Of a stretch of 64,000 nt of DNA, positions 1 to 12,367 are shown piece after piece. The stretch's first letter is position 1. The number at the start of each line of letters is the position of its first letter. The notes beneath the pieces were generated by a model. It made no database searches, had not been told where the DNA came from, and was given only the letters and a program-made list of their open reading frames with translations. Both the position numbers and the translations under genes were made by a program. Origin of the DNA: Mercurialis annua (taxonomy: Eukaryota > Streptophyta > Magnoliopsida > Malpighiales > Euphorbiaceae); the NCBI RefSeq assembly GCF_937616625.2, contig NC_065576.1, positions 26,272,628-26,336,627 of the forward strand. Reading direction: 5' to 3'.

Positions 1-3000
1 ATTACCTTAAGCATGGTTAGATTATAGTACGAAAAGTGTGCGTGAAAAGTAACAATAGATTAGTATGTCGCGTCTGAAGTCTCTTTAACGCGTCGTTACG
101 ATTACCCAAGCATGGTTAGGTTATATTACGCAAAGTGTGAGTGAAAAGTGACTAAATTAGTTTGTCGCATCTCAAGTCTATTGAACGCGTCGTTCCGATT
201 ACCTAAGCATGGTTAGGTTATATTACGCAAAGGGTGCGTGAAAAGTGAAGCGAGATTAGTATGTCGCGTCTCAAATCTCTTTAACGCGTTGTTCCGATTA
301 CCTAAGCATGGTTTGGTTATTTACGAAAAGTGTGTGTCAAAAGTGACGCTAGATTATTATGTCGCGTCTCAAGTGTGTTTCACGTGTCGATCGGATTACC
401 TAAGCATGGCTAGGTTATTTTACACAATGTGTGCGTGAAAAATGACAATAGATTAGTATGTCGCATCTCAAGTCTATTTACGCGTCGTTCAGATTACTTA
501 AGCATGGTTAGGTTATGCGTGAAAAAAGACGATTGATAAGTATGTCGCGTCTTAAGTCTATCTAACGCGTCGTTCGGATTACCTAAGCCTTGTTAGGTTA
601 TTTTACGCAAGGTGTGCGTGAAAAGTGACGCTAGATTAGTATGTCGTGTCTCAAGTCTTTTTAGCACATCATTTCGATTTGCGTCGTCCCGTTTACCTAA
701 GCAGGGTTAGTTTATATTATGCAAAGTGTGCGTGAAAAGTGACGCTAGAATAGTATGTCCAATCTCAAGTCTTTTTAACGCGTCGTTTCGATTATCTAAG
801 CATGGTTAGGTTATATTACGCAAAGTGTGTGTTAGTATGATTCGTCTCAAGTCTCTTAAAGCGTCGTTTTGATTACCATGCTTATCTCGCGTCACAAGTC
901 TCTTTAATGCGTTGTTCTGATTACCTATACTTGGTTAGGTTATATTATGCAAAGTTTGCGTGAAAAGTGACGTTAAATCAATATGTCGCGTCTAATGTCT
1001 CTCTAACGCGTCGTTTCAATTTCCTAAGCATGGTTATATTACGTAAAGTGTGCGTGAAAAGCGATACCAGAGTAGTATGTCGCGTCTCAAGTCTCTCTAA
1101 CGCATCATTCCGATTTCCTAAGCATTGTTTGGTTATATTACGCAAAGTGTGCGTAAAAAGTGACGCTAGATTAATATCACGCGTGTCAAGTATTCTTAAC
1201 GCGTCGTTTCGATTACCATGCTTATGTCGCATCACAAGTCTCACTAACGCGTCGTTCCGATTACCAAAGTGTGCGTGAAAAATGACAATAGATTAGTATG
1301 TGCGATTCGAGTCCATTTAAAGAGTCGTTCCAATTACTTAAGCATGGTTAGGTTATATTACGCAAAGTTTGCGTGAAAAATGACAATGGATTAGTATGTC
1401 GCGACTTAAGTCTATCTAACTCGTCGTTCCGATTACCTTAGCATGGTTAGGTTATATTACGCAAAGTGTGCGTGAAAAGTAACAATAGATTAATATGTCG
1501 CGTCTGAAGTCTCTTTAACGCGTCCTTACGATTACCCAAGCATGGTTAGGTTATATTACGCAAAGTGTGCGTGAAAAGTGACTAGATTAGTTTGTCGCAT
1601 CTCAAGTCTATTGAACGCGTCGTTCCGATTACCTAAGCATGGTTAGGTTATATTACGCAAAGGGTGCGTGAAAAGTGACGCTAGATTAGTATGTCACGTC
1701 TCAAATCGCTTTAACGCGTTGTTCCGATTACCTAAGCATGGTTAGGTTATTCATGCAAAGTGTGTGTCAAAAGTGACGCTAGATTATTATGACGCGTCTC
1801 AAGTCTGTTTAACGTGTCGATCGGATTACCTAAGTATGGCTAGGTTATATTACACAAAGTGTGCGTAAAAAGTGACGCTAGATTAGTATGTCGCGTCTCA
1901 AGTCGCTTTAACGCGTCGTTCCGATTACCTAATCATGGTTAGGTTATATTACGCAAAGTGTGCGTAAAAAGCGACGCTAGATTAGTATGGCGCATCTCAA
2001 GTCTATTTACGCGTCGTTCAGATTACTTAAGCATGGTTAGGTTGTGCGTGAAAAAAGACAATTGATATGTATGTCGCGTCTTAAGTCTATCTAACGCGTC
2101 GTTCTGATTACCTAAGCCTTGTTAGGTTATTTTACGCAAGGTGTGCGTGAAAAGTGACGCTAGATTAGTATGTCGTGTCTCTAGTCTCTTTAACGCATTA
2201 TTTCGATTACCATGATTAGGTCGCGTCACACGTCTCTCTAACGCGTCGTTCTGTTTACCTAAACAGGGTTAGGTTATATTACTCAAAGTGTGCGTGAAAA
2301 ATGACGCTAGAATAGTATGTCCAATCTCAAGTCTCTTTAACGCGTCGTTTCGATTATCTAAGCATGGTTAGGTTATATTACGCAAAGTGTGTGTTAGCAT
2401 GATTCGTCTCAAGTCTCTTTAAAGCGTCGTTTCGATTACAATGCTTATCTCGCGTCACAAGTCTCTTTAACGCGTTGTTCTGATTACCTATGCATGGTTA
2501 GTTATATTACGCAAAGTTTGCGTGAAAAGTGACATTAAATCAGCATGTCGCGTCTATTGTCTCTCTAACGCGTTGTTTCAATTTTCTAAGCATGGTTAGG
2601 CTATATTACGTAAAGTGTGCGTGAAAAGTGACACTAGAGTATAGTATGTCGCGTCTCAAGTCTCTCTAACGCGTTGTTCTGATTTCCTAAGCATGGTTAG
2701 GTTATATTACGCAAAGTGTGCGTAAAAAGTGACGCTAGATTAATATGGCGCGTCTCTAGTCTTTTTAACGCGTCGATTCGATTACCATGCTTATGTCGCA
2801 TCCCAAGTCTCTCTAACGAGTCGTTCCGATTACCAAGGTGTGCGTAAAAAATAAAAAATAGATTAGTATGTTGCGACTCAAGTCCATTTAAAGAGTCGTT
2901 CCACTTACTTAAGCATGGTTAGGTTATATGTCGCGACTTAAGTCTATCTAACTCGTCGTTCCGATTACCTTAACATGGTTAGGTTATATTATGCAATGTG

Positions 3001-6000
3001 TACGTGAAAAGTGATGCTAGATTAGTATGTCGCATCTCAAATCTCTTTAACGCGTCGTTCCGATTACCTAAGCATGGTTAGGTTATTACACAAAGCGTGT
3101 GTCCAAAGTGACGCATGATTATTATGCCGGGTCTCAAGTCTATTTAACGCGTCGATTGGATTACCTAAGCATGGCTAGGTTATATTACGCAAATTGTGCG
3201 TGAAAAGTGACGCTAAATTAGTATGTCGCGTCTCAAGTCTCTTTAACGCATCGTTCCGATTATCCAAGAATGGTTAGGTTATATTACGCAAAGTGTGCGA
3301 GAGAAGTAATGCTAGATTAGTATGTTGCATCTCAAGTCTATTTAACGCGTCGTTCAAATTACCTAAGCATGGTTAGGTTATATTACGCAAGGTGTGCGTG
3401 AAAGGTGATGCTAGATTAGAATGTCCCGTCTTAAGGCTCTTTAATGCGTCGTTCCGATTACCTAAGTATGGTTGTTATATTATGCAAAGTTTCCGTGAAA
3501 AGTGACGCTAGATTAGTATGTCGCGTCTCAACTGACTTTAATGCATCGTTTCTATTACCATGCTTATGTCGCGTCACAAGTCTCTCTAACGCGCCGTTCC
3601 GATTACCTTATGCATGGTTAGGGTATAGTACGCAAAGTGTGCGTGACAAGTAACAATAGATTAGTATGTCACGTCTAAAGTCTCTTTAGCGCATCGTTAC
3701 GATTACCTAAGCATGGTTAGGATATATTACGCAAAGGGTGCGTGAAAAGAGACGCTAGATTAGTATGTCGCGTCTCAAATCTCTTAAACGCGTCATTCCG
3801 ATTACCTAAGCATGGTTAGGTTATTTACACAAAGCGTGTGTCAAAAGTGACGCTAGATTATTATGCCGTGTCTCAAGTCTGTTTAACGCGTCGATCGGAT
3901 TACCTAAGCATGGCTGGGTTATATTACGCAAATTGTGCGTGAAAAGTGACGCTAGATTAGTATGTCGCGTCTTAAGTCTCTTTAACGCGACGTTCCGATT
4001 ACCTATGCATGGTTAGGTTATATTACGCAAAGTGTGCGTAAAAAGTGACGCTAGATTAGTATGGCGCGTCTCAAGTCTCTTTAACGCGTCGTTTCGATTA
4101 CCATGCTTATGTTGCGTCACAAGTCTCTTTTACGCGTTGTTCCGATTACTTAAGCATGGTTAGGTAATATTACGCAAAGTGTGCGTGAAAAGTAACAATA
4201 TATTAGTATGTCGCGTCTGAAGTCTCTTTAACGCGTCGTTACGATTACCCAAGCATGATTAGGTTATATTATGCAAAGGGTGCGTGAAAAGTGACGCTAG
4301 ATTAGTATGTCGCGTCTCAAATCTGCGTTGTTCCGATTACCTAAGCATGGGTAGGTTATTTACGCAAAGCAAAGCGTGTGTCAAAAGTGACGCTAGATTA
4401 TTATGTCGCATCTCAAGTCTGTTTAACGTGTAGATCCGATTACCTAAACATGGCTAGGTTATATAATACAAAGTATGCGTGAAAAGTGACGCTAGATTAG
4501 TATGCCGCGTCTTCTCATTAACGCGTCGTTCCGATTACCTAAGCATGGTTAGGTTATATTACGCAAAGTGTGCATAAAAGTTGACGCTATATTAGTATGG
4601 CGCGTCTCAAGTCTCTTTAACGCGTCGTTTCGATTACCATGCTTATGTCGCGTCACAAGTCTCTTTAACGCGTTGTTCCGATTACCTAATAATGGTTAGG
4701 AAATATTACGCAAAGTGTGCATAAAAAATGACAATAGATTAGTATGTCGCATCTTAAGTCTATTTACGCGTCGTTCATATTACTTAAGCATGGTTAGGTT
4801 GTGCGTGAAAAAAGACAATTGATATGTATGTCGCGTCTTAAGTCTATCTAACGCGTCGTTCTGATTACCTAAGCCTTGTTAGGTTATTATGCGCAAGGTG
4901 TGCGTGAAAAGTGACGCTAGATTAGTATGAAGTGTCTCAAGTCTCACACAACATTTCGATTACCATGCTTAGGTCGCGTCACACGATTCTCTAACGCGTC
5001 GTTCCGTTTACCTAAGCAGGATTAGGTTATATTACGCAAAGTGTGCGTGAAAAGTGATGCTAGAATAGTATGTCCAATCTCAAGTCTCTTTAACGCGTCG
5101 TTTCGATTATTTAAGCATGGTTAGGTTATATTACGCAAAGTGTGCGTGACAAGTAACAATAGATTAGTATGTCACGTCTAAAGTCTCTTTAGCGCATCGT
5201 TACGATTACCTAAGCATGGTTAGGATATATTACGCAAAGGGTGCGTGAAAAGAGACGATAGATTAGTATGTCGCGTCTCAAATCTCTTAAACGCGTCGTT
5301 CCGATTACCTAAGCATGGTTAGGTTATTTACACAAAGCGTGTGTCAAAAGTGACGCTAGATTATTATGCCGTGTCTCAAGTCTGTTTAACGCGTCGATCG
5401 GATTACCTAAGCATGGCTGGGTTATATTACGCAAATTGTGCGTGAAAAGTGACGCTAGATTAGTATGTCGCGTCTTAAGTCTCTTTAACGCGACGTTCCG
5501 ATTACCTATGCATGGTTAGGTTATATTACGCAAAGTGTGCGTAAAAAGTGACGCTAGATTAGTATGGTGCGTCTCAAGTCTCTTTAACGCGTCGTTTCGA
5601 TTACCATGCTTATGTTGCGTCACAAGTCTCTTTTACGCGTTGTTCCGATTACCTAAGCATGGTTTGGTTATATTACGCAAAGTGTGCGTGAAAAGTAACA
5701 ATATATTAGTATGTCGCGTCTGAAGTCTCTTTAACGCGTCGTTACGATTACCCAAGCATGGTTAGGTTATATTACGCAAAGGGTGCGTGAAAAGTGACGC
5801 TAGATTAGTATGTCGCGTCTCAAATCTGCGTTGTTCCGATTACCTAAGCATGGGTAGGTTATTTACGCAAAGCAAAGCGTGTGTCAAAAGTGACGCTAGA
5901 TTATTATGTCGCATCTCAAGTCTGTTTAACGTGTAGATCCGATTACCTAAACATGGCTAGGTTATATTATACAAAGTGTGCGTGAAAAGTGACGCTAGAT

Positions 6001-7530
6001 TAGTATGTCGCGTCTTCTCTTTAACGCGTCGTTCCGATTACCTAAGCATGGTTAGGTTATATTACGCAAAGTGTGCATAAAAGTTGACGCTATATTAGTA
6101 TGGCGCGTCTCAAGTCTCTTTAACGCGTCGTTTCGATTACCATGCTTATGTCGCGTCACAAGTCTCTTTAACGCGTTGTTCCGATTACCTAATCATGGTT
6201 AGGCTATATTACGCAAAGTGTGCATAAAAAATGACAATAGATTAGTATGTCGCATCTTAAGTCTATTTACGCGTCGTTCATATTACTTAAGCATGGTTAG
6301 GTTGTGCGTGAAAAAAGACAATTGATATGTATGTCGCGTCTTAAGTCTATCTAACGCGTCGTTCTGATTACCTAAGCCTTGTTAGGTTATTATGCGCAAG
6401 GTGTGCGTGAAAAGTGACGCTAGATTAGTATGAAGTGTCTCAAGTCTCACACAACATTTCCATTACCATGCTTAGGTCGCGTCACACGATTCTCTAACGC
6501 GTCGTTCCGTTTACCTAAGCAGGGTTAGGTTATATTACGCAAAGTGTGCGTGAAAAGTGACGCTAGAATAGTATGTCCAATCTCAAGTCTCTTTAACGCG
6601 TCGTTTCGATTATCTAAGCATGGTTAGGTTATATTACGCAAAGTGTGTGTTAGTATGATTCGTCCCAAGTCTCTTTGATGCGTCGTTTTGATTACCATGC
6701 TTATCTCGCGTCACAAGTCTCTTTAACGCGTTGTTCCGATTACCTATGCATGGCTAGGTTATATTACGCAAAGTTTGCGTGATTAAGTGACGCTGGATTA
6801 GTATGTCCAGTCTCAATTCTCATTAACGCGTCGTTTCGATTATCTAAGCATGGTTAGGTTGTAATACACAAAGTGTGCGTAAAAAGTGACGCTAGATTAG
6901 TATGATTCGTATCAAGTCTCTTTAAAGTGTCGTTTCGATTACCATGCTTATCTCGCGTCACAAGTCTCTTGAACGCGTTGTTCCGATTACATAATCATGG
7001 CTAGGTTATATTACGCAAAATGTGCGTGAAAAGTGACGTTAGATCAGTATGTCGCGTCTCAAGTCTTTCTAAAATGTTGTTTCAATTTCCTAAGCATGGT
7101 TAGGTTATATTACGCAAAATGTGCGTGAAAACTGACGCTAGATGAGTATGTCGCATCTCAAGTATCTTTAACGTGTCGTTTCGATTACCTAAGCATGGTT
7201 AGGTTATATTACACAAAATGTGTGTAAAAAGTGACGCTAGATTAGTATGGCACGCGTCGTTTCAATTACAATGCTTATGTCGCGTCACAAATCTCTTTAA
7301 CGCGTTGTTCCGATTACCAAAGCATGATTAGTATGTCGCATCTCAAGTCTATTTACGCGTCGTTCTGATTAGCTAAGCATGGTTAGGCTATATAACGCAG
7401 AGTGTGTTCTAAAAGTGTTGCTAGTTTAGTATGTCGCATCTCAAGTCTCTTTGACGCATCGTTCCGATTACCTAAGCATGGTTAGGTTATATTTCACAAA
7501 GGGTGCGTTAAAAGTGACACTAGATTAGTA
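1..7530 (+). repeat. 99-bp satellite array, higher-order family A
   Basis: Tandem monomers of about 99 bp in + sense. Landmarks in order are CGCGTCGTTCCGATTACC, AAGCATGGTTAGGTTATATT, ACGCAAAGTGTGCGTG, GACGCTAGATTAGTATG and TCGCGTCTCAAGTCTCTTTA. Full monomers are mixed with short variants of about 48 bp. Monomer variants recur in fixed order, giving higher-order units: position 11 matches 1441 and 231 matches 1661 (1430 bp), later stretches are offset by about one extra monomer (around 530 against 2060), and 3641 matches 5144 (1503 bp). The same family returns at 55307-59569 and 61492-64000. From about 6.65 to 7.5 kb the order is less regular. No gene is seen. Confidence 0.95.
3641..6650 (+). 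repeat. Two adjacent copies of a 1.50-kb higher-order unit
   Basis: The unit starting at GCGTGACAAG (3641) is repeated from 5144, an offset of 1503 bp. Variant monomers appear in the same order, including the marker with AAAGCAAAGCGTG (about 4363 and 5867) and the marker with GGTTATTATGCGCAAGG (about 4880 and 6386). The two copies look nearly identical by eye, so this is recent amplification. Confidence 0.85.
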
Positions 7531-10500
7531 TGTCATGTAAAGTGTGCGTGAAAAGCGACGCTATATAAGTATGTCGCATCACAAGTCTCTTTAACGCGTC
7601 GTTCCGATTATCTAAGCACGGTTAGGTTATATTACGCTAAATGTGTGTTAAAAGTGACTAGATTAATATGTCGCGTTACAGGTCTCTTTAACGCGTCATT
7701 CTGATTACCTAACAATGGTTTGGTTATATTACGTAGTGTGCGTGAAAAGTGACGCTATATAAGTATGTCTCGTCACAAGTCTCTTTAACTCGTCGTTCAG
7801 ATTACCTAAGCATGTTTAGGTTATATTAAGAAAAGTGTGCGTGAAAAGTGACGCTATATAAGTAAGCCGCGTAACAACTCTCTTTAACGCGTCGTTCCGA
7901 TTACCTAAGCATGGTTAGGTTACATTACGCAAAGTGTGTGTTAAAAGTGAGGCTAGATTAGTATATCGCATCACAAGTGTCTTTAACGCGTTTGTCGATT
8001 ACCTATGCATGGTTAGGTTATATTATGCCAAGTGTGCGTGAAAAGGGACGCTATATAATTATGTCGCTTCAGAAGTCTCTTCAACGCGTCGTTCCAATTA
8101 CCTATGCATGGTTAGTTTATATTACGCAACTGTGCGTTAAAAGTGACGCTATATAAGTATGTTGCGTCTTAAGTTAACGCGTCGTTCCAATTACCTAAGC
8201 ATGGTTCGGTTATGTTACGCAAAGTGTGCGTTAAAAGTGACGCTAGATTAGTATGTCGCGTGTAAAGTCTCTTTAACACGTCGTTCCGATTACCTAAGCA
8301 TGGCTAGGTTATACTACGCTAAGTGTGCATTAAATGTGATGCTAGATACAAGTCTCTTTAACGCGTCGTTCTGATTACCTAAGCATGGTTAGGTTATAGT
8401 TCGCAAAGTGTGCGGTAGATAAGTATGTCGCGTCACAAGTCTCTTTAATGCGACGTTCCGATTAGCTATAAGCATGGTTAGGCTATATTACGCAAAGTGG
8501 GCGTTAAAAGTGACGCTAGATTATTATGTCGCGTCAAAAGTCTCTTTAACGCTCCGTTCCGATTACCTATGCATGGCTAGGTTATATTACGCAAAGTGTG
8601 CGTGAAAAGTGAATTTAGATTACTATGTCCCGTCACAAGTCTATTCAACGAGTCGTTCCGATTACCTAGGCATGGTTAGGTTATATAACGCAAAGTGTGA
8701 GTTAAAAGTGACGGTATATTAGTAGTATGTCTCGTCACAAATCTCTTTAACGTGTCATTCCGATTTCCTAAGCGAGATTAGGTTATATCACATGTGTGCG
8801 TGAAAAGTAATGCTAGATTAGTTGTATGTCGCGTCTCAAGTATCTTTAACGCGTCGTTCCGATTACCTAAGCGTGGTTAAGTTATATGACCCAAAGTGTG
8901 CGTTTAAAGTGACGCTAGTTTAGTATGTCGCGTCACAAGTCTTTTTAACGCGTCGTTCCGACCTAACAATGGTTAGGTTATATTATGTAAATTGTGCGTG
9001 AAAAGTGACGCTATATAAGTATGTCGCATCTCAAGTCTTTTTAACACGTCGTTCCGATTACCTAAGCATGGTTAGATTTTACGCAAAGTGTGCGTTATAA
9101 GTGACGCTATATTAGTATGTCGCGTCTCAAGTCTCTTTAACGCGTCGTTCCGATTGCCTAAGCTTGTGTTTTAAAAGTGTCGCTAGATTAGTATGTCGCG
9201 TCTCAAGTCTCTTTGTCGCATCGTTCGGATTACCTAAGCATGGTTAGGTTATATTACGCGAAGGGTGCATGAAAAGTGACGCAATAAAAGTATATCGCGT
9301 AACAAGTCTCTTTAACGCTTCGTTCCAATTACCTATGCATGGTTAGGTTATATTACACAAAGTGTGCGTTAAAAGTGACGCTATATAAGCATGTTGCGTC
9401 TTAAGTCTCTTTAACGCGTCGTTGCGGTTACCTAAGTATAATTCGATTATATTACGCAAAGTGTGCATTAAAAGTGACGCTAGATTAGTATGTCGCGTCT
9501 CAAGTCTCTTTAACGCGTCGTTCCGATTACCTAACCATTGTTAGGTTATATTACGCTAAGTGTGCGTTAAATGTGATGCTAGATACAAGTCTCTTTAACG
9601 CGTCGTTCCGATTACCTAAGTATGGTTAGGTTATATTACGCTAAGTGTGCGTGAAAAGTGATGCTAGATAAGTATGTCGCGCACAAGTCTCTTTAACGCG
9701 TCATTCAGAATACCAAAGCATGGTTAGGCTCTATTATGCAAAGTGTGCGTTAAAAGGGACGCTCGATTTTTCAGTCGCATCACAAGTCTCTTTAACACGC
9801 CGTTCCGATTTGCTATGCATGGTTAGGTTATATTACGCAAAGTGTGCGTGAAAAGTGACTCTATTTTACTATGTCCCATCACAAGTCTATTCAACGAGTT
9901 GTTCCGATTACCTAGGCATGGTTAGGTTATATAACGCAAAGTGTGCATTAAAAGTGACGCTAGTTTAGTAGTATGTCGCGTATGAAATCTCTTTAACGTG
10001 TCATTCTGATTACCTTAGCGTGGTTAGGTTATATTACGCAAAATGTGGGTGAAAAGTGATACTAGATTAGTAGTATGTCGCGTCTCAAGTCTCTTTAACA
10101 CGTCGTTCAGATTACCTAAGCGTGGTTAGGTTATATGATGCAAAGTGTACATTAAAAGTGACACTAGATTAGTATGTCGCTTCTCAAGTCTCTTTAACTC
10201 GTCGTTCTGATTACCTATCAGTGGTTGGGTAATTTTACGTAAAGTGTGCGTGAAAAGTGACGCTATATAAGTATGTCGCATCACAAGTCTCTTTAACGCT
10301 TTGTTTCGATTATCTAAGCATGGTTAGGTTATATTACGCTAAGTGTGCGTTAAAAATGACGCTAGATTAATATGTCGCGATACAAGTCTCTTTAACGTGT
10401 CGTTCTGATTAACTAACAATGGTTTGGTTATATTACGCAAAGTTTGCGTGAATTGTGACGCTATATAAGTATGTCGCGTCACAAGTCTCTTTAACGTGTT

Positions 10501-11910
10501 GTTCTGATTACCTAAGCATGGTTAGGTTATATTACGCAAAGTGTGCGTGAAAAGTGACGCTATATAAGTATGTCGTGACACAAGTCTCTTTAACGCGTCG
10601 TTCCGATTACCAAAGCATGGTTAGGTTATATTACGCAAAGTGTGAGTTAAAAGTGAGGCTAGATTAGAATGTCGCGTCACAAGTCTCATTAACGCGTCGG
10701 CTGATTACCTATGCATGGTTACGTTATATTATGCAAAGTGAGCGTGAAAAGGGACGCTATATAAGTATGTCGCGTCACAAGTCTCTTTAAGGCGTCATTC
10801 CAATTACCTATGCGTTTTTTGGTTATATTACGCAAAGTGTGCGTTAAAAGTGACGCTATATAAGTATGTCGCGTCTTAAGTCTCTTTAACGCGTCGTTTC
10901 TATTACATAAGCATGGTTCGGTTAAATTACGCAAAGTGTGCGTTAAAAGTGATGCTAGATTAGTATGTCGCGTCTCAAGTCTCTTTAACGAGTTGTTCTG
11001 ATTACCTATGGTTTGGTTATATTACGCTAAGTTTGCGTGAAAAGTGACGCTATATAATGTCGCGTCACAAGTCTCTTTATCGCGTTGTTCCGATTACCTA
11101 AGCATGGTTAGGTTATATTACGCAAAGTGTGCGTGAAAAGTGACGCTATATAAGTATGTCGCGACACAAGTCTCTTTAATGCGTCGTTCCGATTACCAAA
11201 GCATGGTTAGGTTATATTACATAAAGTGTGCGCTAAAAGTGAGGCTAGATTAGTATGTCGCGTCACAAGTCTCATTAACTCCTCGACCGATTACCTATGC
11301 ATGGTTAGGTTATATATTGAAAGTGAGCGTGAAAAGGGATGCTATATAAGTATGTCGCGTCACAAGTCTCTTTAAGGCGTCGTTCCAATTACTTATTCAT
11401 TGTTAGGTTATAGTACGCAAAGTGTGCGTTAAAAGTGACACTATGTAAGTATGTCGCGTCTTAATTCTCTTTAACGCATCGTTTCGATTACCTAAGCATG
11501 GTTCGGTTATATTATGCAAAGTGTGCGTTAAAAGTGATGCTAGATTAGTATGTCCCGTCTCAAGTCTCTTTAACGGGTTGTTCTGATTACCTAACCATGG
11601 TTAGGTTATATTACGTTAAGTGTGCGCTAAAAGTGACGCTAGATTATTATGTCGTTTCACAAGTCTCTTTAATGCGTTGTTCTCATTACCTATGCATGGT
11701 TAGATTATATAACGCAAAGTGTGCGTTAAAAGTGACGCTAAATAAGTAGTATGTCACGTCACAAGTCTCTTTAATGCGTCGTTTTGATTACCTAAGCATG
11801 GTTAGGTTATATTACGCACAGTGTGCAAGAAAAGTAATGCTTGATTAGTATGTCGAGTCTCCAGTCTCTTTAACACGTCGTTCCGATTACCTAAGCATGG
11901 TTAGGTTATA
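7530..11910 (+). repeat. 99-bp satellite, subfamily B
   Basis: Same monomer as the flanks, but most units carry GCGTTAAAAGTGACG and CTATATAAGTATG in place of GCGTGAAAAG and CTAGATTAGTATG, and short 48-bp units are rare. Unit order recurs with a period near 1.24 kb: the distinctive TTAAATGTGATGCTAGATAC is at about 8330 and 9567. The array is cut at 11910 by the viral insertion and resumes at 16518. No gene is seen; the 71-residue minus-strand frame near 10.7-10.9 kb is monomer-derived. Confidence 0.9.
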
Positions 11911-12208
11911 CCTTAAAATTAGAGGAACGACGATAAACCTTAACAGATTACATGTATGACTAGCCAGGATCACAGCCTCACCGCGGGCATTTTATCAACC
12001 GGCCTGTCCTCTTAGTATCTGTTGAAATTTATCGCATTACCATGTTTTTGACACAAGGTTTTGATTCACAGGATCCTTAGGAGAGGCAAGTGAAGAGCAT
12101 ACCCTTATGCCTTTTATGGCTGGAGATGAAGAGAAACAAACATATATAACTATACCTTACTTATAGAAAATTGGAGCAGAGAGATGTTTAGAAACAAGAC
12201 ATTTTTAT
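11911..12208 (-). repeat. Left arm of 298-bp perfect inverted repeat (viral leader, reversed)
   Basis: This is the exact reverse complement of 16170-16467. Positions sum to 28378 throughout, and no mismatch or gap was seen when the whole length was read. In viral sense it begins at the poly(A) signal (ATAAAAATGTC) and ends in the CGTCGTTCCTCTAATT repeat. It is abutted without spacer by the reversed coat-protein fragment at 12209. Confidence 0.95.
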
Positions 12209-12283
12209 GCAAAGAGGCTAAAAAGGCTTGCTTTAAATCAGGATTGTTGTTGCCAGAAAGACGATAAAATCTCTTAGAGATTC
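12209..12283 (-). repeat. Left arm of 75-bp perfect palindrome (coat-protein fragment, reversed)
   Basis: Exact reverse complement of 12293-12367, separated from it by a 9-bp spacer (TCTGGAAGT, 12284-12292). The right arm is part of the coding frame, so this arm is a reversed piece of the viral coat-protein gene. Its outer end joins the reversed leader at 12208/12209 with no evident microhomology, deleting the roughly 3.8 kb that separate the two pieces in the + copy. Confidence 0.95.
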
Positions 12284-12292
12284 TCTGGAAGT

Positions 12293-12367
12293 GAATCTCT
12301 AAGAGATTTTATCGTCTTTCTGGCAACAACAATCCTGATTTAAAGCAAGCCTTTTTAGCCTCTTTGC
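12293..12367 (+). repeat. Right arm of 75-bp palindrome, start of the + viral copy
   Basis: Pairs perfectly with 12209-12283 around a 9-base loop. It is the first stretch of the + oriented viral sequence and already lies in the open polyprotein frame, so viral sequence upstream of this point was lost when the fold-back formed. Confidence 0.93.

Noticed and set aside
967..1278. 103-residue frame and the roughly 30 similar short frames in the satellite
   Set aside because: All are the 33-residue periodic peptide or its reverse-strand equivalent, produced by a 99-bp unit divisible by three. No initiation context, no conserved length, broken at random.
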